Positions 8,976 to 17,200 of a stretch of DNA of 42,197 bases are shown here, piece after piece. The notes under the pieces were generated by a model, which saw only the letters and a program-made list of their open reading frames with translations, made no database searches and had not been told where the DNA came from. Position numbers and translations under genes: made by a program. Position 1 is the stretch's first letter. Each line of letters starts with the position of its first letter. The stretch is from CAYTLW01 sp964438735 (lineage in GTDB: Bacteria > Myxococcota_A > UBA9042). The DNA lies in NCBI GenBank assembly GCA_964438735.1, contig CAYTLW010000063.1:1-42197 (forward strand), read 5' to 3'.

Positions 8976-10157
8976 ATGTCCCCCACTCCCAGCCGTCACG
9001 GCGTTGGGCGGTACGCAGTGGTTGCGTCGTCGCTCGCCTGCCTGTCCCTCCTCTGCGTCCTGGTCGCGCCAGCGCCGGTCTCGGCCTGTGGCGGGTGCGT
9101 CGTGCCGCCGACCCCACCGGGATTCGATCCGGCCACGGGTTCGGTTCTGCAGTCCGCCGAACGCGTCTTCTTTCATCAGGATCCACTTAGCGGCCGAACG
9201 ACCGCCTGGGTGGAGGTGCGCTACACGGGTCTGGCACAGGACTTCGGCTGGATCGTGCCGCTTCCGGTCAAACCCAAGATCAGCGTCGGCACCAACTACC
9301 TCTTCGATCGCCTCGACCAGGCCACAGCACCTCGATTCCACACCTACCTGACACCCTTTACCGAGTCCTGCCACGAAGACATGGGCGGGCCGGGCGGCGG
9401 CGGCGGCTGCGGCTTCGGATTCGGCATAGGCGCGCCGCCGGATGCGGCAGCAGGCGGCTGGGATTGGTCGGGCGCCACGGGCACCTCCACCTTCGACCGC
9501 AAACCGGTCGCCGGCGTGGACCTGCTCGAGCGCGCCCGCGTGGGCCCCTACAACTACGCGATCCTGAAGTCCGGCAGCGCCGACAGCCTGGCGAAGTGGC
9601 TCGACCTCAACGGCTACGTCATGCCGGCCAGCGGCAAACCCGTCATCGCCGCGCACGTGGCCAAGGGCGACCTCTTCGTCGCCTTCCGGCTGCACGACGA
9701 GGCGGGCGTCAACGAGATCCGACCCGTGGTCTTCGAGATGCACGACGCCGACCCCTGCGTGCCCCTGCGGCTGACCGCCATCGCCGCGGTGGAGGACCTG
9801 CCGGTCGTCGTCTACATGGCCGGCAACGGCCGCGCGGTGCCGAAGAATCACCTCAACGTGGTGGTCAACCCCATGCGCCTGGACTGGGACGGTGGCGTGA
9901 GCAATTACCCGCAGGTGATGGCCGAAGCCATCGATGAGGCCGCCGGCCACGCCTTTGTGACCGAGTTTGCCGGCCCGGTGTCGTCGGTGAGGGTGACGAT
10001 GCCCGCATCCCAGTCCGACGGGCCGACCACGGTGAGGTTCAACAAGTCGATGGTCTTCGCTACGAGCCATCATCTGCAGCGCCGACGGCTGGGTGGACGT
10101 GGAGCGCTTCGGCAAAGCCAAGGAGAAGTGGTTTCGCACGTTTCTGCAGTTGCCTAA
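8976..10157 (+). CDS. DUF2330 exported protein, C-terminus truncated by a transposase remnant
   Basis: 393 residues. The start is ATG 8976, with GGAGG 5 nt upstream and a signal peptide ending near PVSA, followed by the typical mature start CGGCVVPP. The DUF2330 signature is clear: QSAERVFF, YTGLAQDFGWIVPLPVKP, and later a VMAEAIDEAAGHAFVTEFAG segment. The last 35-40 residues change to Arg/Gln/Ser-rich sequence. This matches entry into DNA that, in the +1 frame, encodes an ISAs1-family transposase fragment. Longer DUF2330 proteins continue past the FVTEFAG motif, so I infer that the original C-terminus is lost. Function is unknown for the family, which is common in Myxococcota. Confidence 0.8.
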   Translation: MSPTPSRHGVGRYAVVASSLACLSLLCVLVAPAPVSACGGCVVPPTPPGFDPATGSVLQSAERVFFHQDPLSGRTTAWVEVRYTGLAQDFGWIVPLPVKPKISVGTNYLFDRLDQATAPRFHTYLTPFTESCHEDMGGPGGGGGCGFGFGIGAPPDAAAGGWDWSGATGTSTFDRKPVAGVDLLERARVGPYNYAILKSGSADSLAKWLDLNGYVMPASGKPVIAAHVAKGDLFVAFRLHDEAGVNEIRPVVFEMHDADPCVPLRLTAIAAVEDLPVVVYMAGNGRAVPKNHLNVVVNPMRLDWDGGVSNYPQVMAEAIDEAAGHAFVTEFAGPVSSVRVTMPASQSDGPTTVRFNKSMVFATSHHLQRRRLGGRGALRQSQGEVVSHVSAVA

Positions 10158-10191
10158 TGGGATCCCATCGACGGAGATCCGGGTTGGCTAG
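10050..10191 (+). mobile_element. ISAs1-family transposase remnant (N-terminal associated domain)
   Basis: Read in the frame beginning at 10066, the DNA encodes AIICSADGWVDVERFGKAKE and continues WFRTFLQLPNGIPS. This is the hallmark of the N-terminal domain of ISAs1/H-repeat transposases (ICGADGW..IE.FG.AK..W.R.FL.LPNGIPSHDTF). A one-base shift at about 10064 separates it from MVFAT in the DUF2330 frame, which fits the preceding family segment. Homology stops after GIPS (10170), and the frame ends at TAG 10189-10191. The DDE catalytic domain and the inverted repeats are absent, so this is a short relic with both ends lost. Confidence 0.8.
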
Positions 10192-10654
10192 TACTCGCCC
10201 GTGGCATGGAACGGCTGTACGAGCGCGCGGAGGCGTGGCGGATGGCCAGGGAATTCTATAAAAACAGCTCATTATGAGACTTGCGATCAATCGACAGGGC
10301 TTGCGCCCCAGGCTACTATCTGCCGCCGCTTGGCGGCTCACGCGACAATCAGGCCGTGCAAGTGTCCGTCTCCGTGTCTTTGTCCGTGGCCGTGTCCGTG
10401 TCCGTGTCTGTGCCTGTGACCGTGACCGTGACCGTGTCGGTGACCGTGTCCGTGTCTGTGACCGTGTCCGTGTCTGTGACCGTGTCCGTGTCTGTGCCCG
10501 CGTCTGAGTCCGTGGCCGTGACCGCAACCGAATCCGAATCCGAATCCGCGCCCGTACCCGTATCCCCCCACAAACAGGCCCTGTCCCAACCGATCTGCTA
10601 TGCTCCCCCAGCCCACCGCCGGATCGCCCCCCGGCCTGCCATTGGAGGACCGCC
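10192..10654. other. Gene-poor stretch downstream of the transposase remnant
   Basis: I see no convincing gene here. It holds a 23-codon plus-strand frame at 10206-10277 (MERLYERAEAWRMAREFYKN...), which faintly resembles the N-terminus of four-helix-bundle (23S intervening-sequence) proteins. It also has an AT-rich patch at about 10250-10290, a long hexamer array (listed separately), and the leader of the first large lipoprotein gene. A TGCTATGCT extended -10-like element lies at 10596-10604, about 50 bp before the proposed start of that gene. Confidence 0.5.
10358..10562. repeat. Imperfect GTGNCN hexamer array
   Basis: About 200 bp of hexamers, mostly GTGTCC, GTGTCT, GTGACC and GTGGCC, degenerating at the 3' end to GAATCC. 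Read on the minus strand it gives Thr-Asp-Thr-Asp-Thr-Val and Ser-Asp repeats, like the acidic linker behind the lipid anchor of lipoproteins in this window (for example AGTDTV in the FGE-repeat lipoprotein, near 28185). Read on the plus strand it gives Ser-Val and Thr-Val repeats. No gene with a signal sequence uses it here, so it may be a detached linker or a slippage-prone microsatellite. Confidence 0.7.
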
Positions 10655-13600
10655 CTGGCTCGCATCGCCCCAGCCCTGCAGCTCCTGCTGCCCCTCCTCC
10701 TCCTCTGCCCCATCGCCTGCGGTGAGGCCGATACCGAGCCGTCGACCGACAAGCAGACCACCGACACCGGCGCGGTGGATATCCAGTTCCAGTTCGACAC
10801 CGGCGACCCCACCGATCTGGACGTCAGCACCACCGAAGATGCCGACCGCTCCGAACCCGGCTGCGACTTCCCCGACAACCCCGAAAAGGGCGAACCCGGC
10901 GCGGCCTGCGACACTGGCGCAGACTGCGACAACGGCTTCTGCGTCGACGCGCCCGAGGGTCGGATCTGCACCCTCATCTGCGTCGACTGCTGCCCCACCG
11001 GCTTCAACTGCGAGTCGGCCAAGGGCCGCGATACCGTCTTCTTGTGCATCCCCAAGCTGAAGGCCCTCTGCCGGCCCTGCCTGGCTGATAGCGAGTGCGA
11101 GGACGTCAACGCTGGTGCCTTGTGTGTGGCCATGGCCGACTCGGTCACACCCGCCAGCCGCTTCTGTGGCGGTGCCTGCGCCAAGGCTGAGGATTGCCCG
11201 CCCAACTACGCCTGCCAGCCCGCTGTGGGCACCAAGGGCAGCGGCAAGCAGTGCGTGCGCACCAAGGGCGCCTGCGGTTGTTCACCCGCCGCCACGTCCG
11301 CCGGCGCCGCCACCGCCTGCGCCAAGGCCAACGAATACGGCAGCTGCGCCGGCCAGCGCAAGTGCACCCTGGACGGCTTGTCCGACTGCGACGCGCCGAG
11401 TCCTCAGGAAGAGGTCTGCAACGGCGCCGACGATGACTGCAACGGCCAGACCGACGAGATGACGCCCGCGGCCTGCAGCAACAAGAACGACGCCGGCACC
11501 TGCACCGGCCTTTTGCAATGCGTCGCCGGTGCGCCCCAATGCGACGCCGCCAAGCCCGTCGCCGAGATCTGCAACGGCGCCGATGACGACTGCGATGGCG
11601 AGACCGACGAGAACTTCCCCGACCTGGACAAGGACAACATCGCTGACTGCGTCGACAACGACAAGGACGGCGACGGCGTGGACGACGACGAGGACTGCGA
11701 ACCGCTGGACCCGGCCATCAGCCCCACCGCCACCGAGGCCTGCAACGGCATCGACGACAACTGCGATGGCAATACGGACGAGGCCGACGCCACCGGCTGC
11801 AAGACCTGGTGGCTGGACAACGACGGCGACGGCGATGGCAAGGACGCGGCCGATGGCGGCGTGAGCCAGTGCCTGTGCGCGCCCAAGCCGCCCTACAACG
11901 CCACCGCGGCCAAGGATTGCGACGACGCCAAGGCGGCCGTGCATAGCAAGGCGCTCGAGGTCTGCAACGACATCGATGACGACTGCGATGGCAGCACCGA
12001 CGCCGGCTGCGATGACGATGGCGACCACTACTGCGATGTGGCCATGCAGGTGGTCGACCTGCCGGCGGTCTGCACCAAGGGCGGCAAGGACTGCGACGAC
12101 ACCAAGGCGGCGGTCTCACCTGGCAACAAGGAGGTCTGCGGCAACAAGCTCGACGATGACTGCGACGGCAAAGTCGACAGCGGCGAGGACGCCAAAGGGT
12201 GCACCACGCTCTACAAGGACGCCGACACGGACGGCTACGGCGCCATTGACGGCAAGTGCCTGTGCGCTCCGCTGGGGCTGTACACCGCGGCCACCAATAC
12301 GGACTGCGCTGACACGGACAAGGCCATTCATCCAGGCGCCAAGGAGGTCTGCGGCAACAACGTCGACGAGGACTGCGACGGGGCCACCAACGCGGTCGAC
12401 GCTACCGGCTGCAAGTCGCTCTACGCCGATGGCGATGGCGACGGCTTCGGATCGGGCAAGGCGGCCTGTGTCTGCGCGCCCATGGGGGCCTGGTCGGTCG
12501 CCAAGGCCGGCGATTGCGACGACAAGAACCCGAAGGTCAATCCGTCGGCGGGCGAGGTCTGCAACGGCGTCGACGATGACTGCAACAGCAAGACCGACGA
12601 AGCCGACGCCGCCGGTTGTAGCAAGCACTACGCCGATGGCGATGGCGATGGCTACGGCGTGGCCGGCAACTCAGCCTGCCTGTGCAAGCCGACAAAACCG
12701 TGGACGTCGGTGGTGGCCGGGGACTGCGCCGATGGTGACAAGGCGGTGAATCCGGGGGCGGCCGAGATCTGCGACAAGAAGAACAACGACTGCAAGGGCG
12801 GCATCGACGACCCGGGCGCCAAGGGCTGCACCACCTGGTTCACCGACAAGGATGGCGACGGCTGGGGCGACCCCAAGACCGGCCAATGCCTGTGCGGCAA
12901 GTCGTCCAGCCACCCGGTGGCCAAGGGCAAGGATTGCGACGACAACGCTTCACAGAGCAAACCCGGCGGCAAGGAGATCTGCGACAGCAAGGACAACGAC
13001 TGCGACGGCCAGACCGACGAGGAGGGCGCCGCCGACTGCAACAAGCTCTACCAGGATGATGACGGCGACGGCTACGGCCAGACGGGGTCTCATAAGTGCC
13101 TTTGCAAGAAGGCCAAGCCCTTCACCACCCCCATCGGCGGCGATTGCGCCGACGGCGACAGCGCGATTCATACCAAGGCGACCGAGGTCTGCGGCGGCAA
13201 GGACGACGACTGTGATGGCCAGACCGATGAAGCCGGCGCCAAGGGCTGCAAGATGCACTTCTTCGACGCCGACGGGGACTTCTGGGGCACGCCCTACGTG
13301 TCCGGCAAGTGCCTGTGCAAACCGCAAGGCAAGTACACCGGCGTGCAGGTGGGGGACTGTCTCGACACCGACAAGACGGTCTATCCCAAGGCGCCCGAGA
13401 TCTGCGACGGCAAGGACAACGACTGCGACGTGGTCAAGGACGAGCCCGGCGCCAAGGGCTGCGTGTCCTGGTATCGCGACCCCGATGGCGACGGCTGGGG
13501 CTTCAGCACGGCGCTCTGCTTGTGCAAGGCGACCGCGCCCTATACGACCAAGAAGAAGGGCGACTGTGACGAGGGCAGCAAGGCCATCAACCCCGGCGCC

Positions 13601-14200
13601 AAGGAGATCTGCGACGGCAAGGATAATGACTGCAACGGCCAGACCGACGAGGTCGCCGGCGGCAGCAACTTCTACGCCGACAAGGACAAGGACGGCTGGG
13701 GCATCGGCGTGCCCAAAAAGCTCTGCAAGGCCGCCTACCCCTACACGGCCACCAAACCCGGCGATTGCAAGGATACTGACAAGACCGTCTACCCCGGCGC
13801 CGCCGAGGTCTGCGACGGCAAGGACAACAACTGCAACAAGCAGATCGACGAGACCGGCGGCAGCAAGACCTTCTGGCGCGACTCCGATGGCGACGGCTGG
13901 GGCAAGATCGGCGACAGCATCAAGTCGTGCAAGGCCAAGGCGCCCTATACCGCCACAAAGGGCGGCGACTGCAACGATGGCAACAAGCTGGTGAACCCCG
14001 GCGCGGTGGAGAAGGCCTGCAACAAGATCGACGACGACTGCAAGGGCGGCGACGCCTGCTACAACGCGCCCTGCGGCACCACTTTGTCGACCTGCCTGCT
14101 GGCCTGCGGCGGCCAGTCGTTGCTGTCCAACTGCTGGTGTGACTCCATTTGTGTCATCAAGGGCGACTGCTGTTCGGACCGATTCACCTGCTGCAATTAG
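10655..14200 (+). CDS. Large cysteine-rich lipoprotein with 14 MopE-type repeats and a somatomedin-B-like C-terminus
   Basis: About 1181 residues if translation starts at CTG 10655. That codon lies 6 nt after GGAGG (10644-10648) and opens a signal peptide with a lipid-anchor Cys near residue 22 (PIAC-GEAD). The first in-frame GTG, at 10775, would remove the signal. An acidic linker and a cysteine-rich module of about 190 residues precede fourteen 65-70-residue repeats. Each repeat has a CNGxDDDCDGxTDE motif, a GC, a DxDGDGxG calcium-binding-like loop, LCxP and GDCxD. These are MopE/thrombospondin-type-3-like repeats of myxobacterial surface proteins. The last 45 residues have the spacing C-x3-C-x8-C-x-C-x3-C-x5-CC-x5-C of a somatomedin-B domain. 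It is probably exposed on the cell surface. The ligand is unknown. Confidence 0.85.
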   Translation: MARIAPALQLLLPLLLLCPIACGEADTEPSTDKQTTDTGAVDIQFQFDTGDPTDLDVSTTEDADRSEPGCDFPDNPEKGEPGAACDTGADCDNGFCVDAPEGRICTLICVDCCPTGFNCESAKGRDTVFLCIPKLKALCRPCLADSECEDVNAGALCVAMADSVTPASRFCGGACAKAEDCPPNYACQPAVGTKGSGKQCVRTKGACGCSPAATSAGAATACAKANEYGSCAGQRKCTLDGLSDCDAPSPQEEVCNGADDDCNGQTDEMTPAACSNKNDAGTCTGLLQCVAGAPQCDAAKPVAEICNGADDDCDGETDENFPDLDKDNIADCVDNDKDGDGVDDDEDCEPLDPAISPTATEACNGIDDNCDGNTDEADATGCKTWWLDNDGDGDGKDAADGGVSQCLCAPKPPYNATAAKDCDDAKAAVHSKALEVCNDIDDDCDGSTDAGCDDDGDHYCDVAMQVVDLPAVCTKGGKDCDDTKAAVSPGNKEVCGNKLDDDCDGKVDSGEDAKGCTTLYKDADTDGYGAIDGKCLCAPLGLYTAATNTDCADTDKAIHPGAKEVCGNNVDEDCDGATNAVDATGCKSLYADGDGDGFGSGKAACVCAPMGAWSVAKAGDCDDKNPKVNPSAGEVCNGVDDDCNSKTDEADAAGCSKHYADGDGDGYGVAGNSACLCKPTKPWTSVVAGDCADGDKAVNPGAAEICDKKNNDCKGGIDDPGAKGCTTWFTDKDGDGWGDPKTGQCLCGKSSSHPVAKGKDCDDNASQSKPGGKEICDSKDNDCDGQTDEEGAADCNKLYQDDDGDGYGQTGSHKCLCKKAKPFTTPIGGDCADGDSAIHTKATEVCGGKDDDCDGQTDEAGAKGCKMHFFDADGDFWGTPYVSGKCLCKPQGKYTGVQVGDCLDTDKTVYPKAPEICDGKDNDCDVVKDEPGAKGCVSWYRDPDGDGWGFSTALCLCKATAPYTTKKKGDCDEGSKAINPGAKEICDGKDNDCNGQTDEVAGGSNFYADKDKDGWGIGVPKKLCKAAYPYTATKPGDCKDTDKTVYPGAAEVCDGKDNNCNKQIDETGGSKTFWRDSDGDGWGKIGDSIKSCKAKAPYTATKGGDCNDGNKLVNPGAVEKACNKIDDDCKGGDACYNAPCGTTLSTCLLACGGQSLLSNCWCDSICVIKGDCCSDRFTCCN
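14072..14197 (+). other. Somatomedin-B-like domain at the C-terminus of the MopE-repeat lipoprotein
   Basis: The segment NCWCDSICVIKGDCCSD, with the preceding TCLLAC, matches the eight-cysteine framework of somatomedin B. Human vitronectin, recalled from memory, has C-x3-C-x9-C-x-C-x3-C-x5-CC-x6-C. The conserved Asp after the fourth cysteine (CxCD) and the Asp after the CC pair are both present. In animals this knot binds partners such as PAI-1 or acts as a dimerisation knot. Here it forms the distal tip of a long repeat stalk. Confidence 0.7.
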
Positions 14201-14274
14201 GTCAATTTGGCGCGCAAGGCGACGAGATACGCTACCCTGCGCCGGCCACGCGTGTCGCGGGGGCTGGAGGGGCC

Positions 14275-17200
14275 ATGGGCAACAACATCGGTCGCATGTC
14301 TTCAACCTGCTTGGTGGTCGCGCTCTGCGTCCTGCCGCTGGTCTGGGCCGGCTGCGGGGACGTGACCGGCGCCGAGGGCGGGGATGCTGGTATCGACGCC
14401 GGCGCGGCGATTACGGATATCGATTTCGGCGTCAAGGACATGGGCGGCGACGAGCCCGACCAGGTCGCTGCAGAAGACGTGCCCGACCCGGACGACGTGA
14501 TGCCAGACAGCGACGATACGACCGATGCCGGCGGTGCGAGCGCCTGCCCCGGTGGACCCGGCTGCGTCTGCGTCGACAACGCCGAGTGCGACAACGTGCT
14601 CTGCATCGACGTGGCCGACGGCAAACACTGCGCCGTGCCCTGCGTGGACACCTGCGAGGACGGCTTCACCTGCGCGCCCGTGGGCGCCGGCGGCGGCGAC
14701 GTGGTCAACATCTGCGTGCCGAACGATCTGCGCCTGTGCGACCCCTGCAAGGACAGCAAGGCCTGCAAGAGCCTGGGCGTGGAGGATGCCGCGTGCGTCG
14801 ACCAGGGCAGCGAGGGGGCCTTCTGCGCCACCGGCTGCAAGACCGACGAGCAGTGCAAGACGGGTTTTGTCTGCAAGTCCGTGACCACCATCGAAGGCGC
14901 CAGCGCCAGCATGTGTGTACCCAAACCGGCCGACGACAAGACGAATTGGGGCACCTGCGAATGCTCCAAGGCGGCCACCGCCGCCAAGCTGAGCACGGCC
15001 TGCTTCGTGGAGCATTACAGCGATGACAAGCAGCTCGTCGGCAAGTGTCCGGGCGTGCGCACCTGCGCCGAAGACGGGCTGACGGGATGCACCGCGCCGC
15101 CCCTGGAGGTGGAGGTCTGCGACGGCAAGGATAACGACTGCGACGGCAAGATCGACGAGGATACCTGCACCGACAGCAACGACTGCACCCAGTCCGCCTG
15201 CGATCCCGCCCAGGGCTGCCTGGTGACCAAGCTGGACGGCGTGCCCTGCGACGCCGACGGCGACGTCTGCACCGAGAACGACTCCTGCAGCAAGGGCGTG
15301 TGCATACACGGCAAACCCAAGAACTGCGACGACGGCAATGTGTGCACCATCGCCGTCTGCCACCTGGCCAACGGCTGCACCCAGACGGCCGATAACGGCA
15401 AACCCTGCGACGCCGATGGCGACGCCTGCACCGTCGGCGATATCTGCACCGGCGGCACCTGCATCGCCGGCAAGTCGCCCGACTGCGATGACGACAACCC
15501 CTGCACCAGCGACGCCTGCGACAAGGTCAGCGGCAAGTGCACGGCCACCGCGCTGGTCGATGGGGTGTCCTGCGACGACAACACCGCCTGCACCACGGCG
15601 GACGCCTGCGCGGCCGGCACATGCGTCGGCAAGAAGCTGCCCTGCGATGACGGCAACGACTGCACGGCCAATACCTGCGACCCCAAGACTGGCTGCAAGA
15701 CCTCGATCCTCGACGGCGCCGCCTGCGATGACGACAACCCCTGCTCCATCGGCGACAAGTGCACCGGCAAGAGCTGCACCCCCGGCGCGCCCAAGGTCTG
15801 CGCTTCAGGCGGCCCCTGCGTGCTGGCCAAGTGCAAGCTGAGCAGCGGCAAGTGCAGCTACGTCGAGCTCAACGACGGCGACCCCTGCAGCGATGCCAGC
15901 GCCTGCACCGCCAACGACGCCTGCAAGTCCGGCGTCTGCCTGGGCAAGCTGCTCAACTGCGACGACTCCAACCCCTGCACCAGCGACACCTGCGACAAGG
16001 CCACCGGCTGCAAGCATAGCGACGTGGTGCAGGCCTGCGATGACGGCGACGCGTGCACCAAGAGCGACATCTGCGCCAAGGGCAAGTGCGGCGGCACGGC
16101 GGTCGACGTGGCCAAACATTGCGACGACGGCAACGGCTGCACGGACGAGGGCTGCAACGCCAAGACCGGCTGCACCCACAGCAACAACCAGGCCAAGTGC
16201 GACGACGGCAGCCCGTGCACCAACGGCGACTCCTGCCTGGCCGGCAAGTGCAGCCCCGGCGCCAACCTCTGCGAGTGCACCGCCGATGCCCACTGCGCCG
16301 GCAAAGAGGATGGCAACCTCTGCAACGGCACCCTGTTCTGCGACAAGGCGAAGCTGCCCTATAAGTGCAACATCAAGCCCCTTTCGGTGGTCAAGTGCGA
16401 CAGCAGCGGCGACGGCCCCTGCCTCAAGACCAGCTGCGACACCAAGACCGGCAAGTGCAACAGCGGCGCCATCAACGAGGGCGGCGGCTGCAACGCCGAC
16501 GGCAGCGTCTGCACCCAGACGGACTCCTGCAGCGGCGGCAAGTGCAAGCCGGGCAAGGCCCTGGATTGCGACGACAAGAATCCGTGCACCAACGACCTCT
16601 GCGACAAGACCAAGGGCTGCTACAAGGTGGCCAACTCCAAGGGCTGCGACGACGGCAACGCGTGCACCAAGAACGACGTCTGCGACCAGGCCAAGTGCGC
16701 CGGCAAACCCATCAACGTGGCCAGCGAATGCGACGACAAGAACGGCTGCACCGACGACGCATGCCAGCCTGAGAAGGGCTGCGTGCACAGCAACAACCAG
16801 GCCAAGTGCGACGACGGTGAGATCTGCACCAGCGGCGACACCTGCTCGGGTGGTAAGTGCGTCTCGGGCACCGACCTATGCGGCTGCAAGGCCAACATCG
16901 ACTGCGCCGCCAAGGAGGATGGCAACCTCTGCAATGGCACGCTGTTCTGCGACAAAAGCAAGGCGCCTTATCAATGCCAGGTCAACCCGCTCACAGTGGT
17001 CGTCTGCAGCACCAAGGGCGACGGCCCGTGCAACAAGACCAGCTGCGTGGCGCAGAGCGGCAAGTGCGTCAAGAAGGCCGCCAACCAGGGCGGCAAATGC
17101 GACGCCGATGGCAGCGTGTGCACCCAGAACGACACCTGCAATGGCGGCGCGTGCAAGCCGGGCGGCAAGCTGAACTGCCAGGATGGCAACATCTGCACCA

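Noticed and set aside
10358..10562. CRISPR array
   Set aside because: The repeat unit is 6 bp without spacers, and no cas gene is present.
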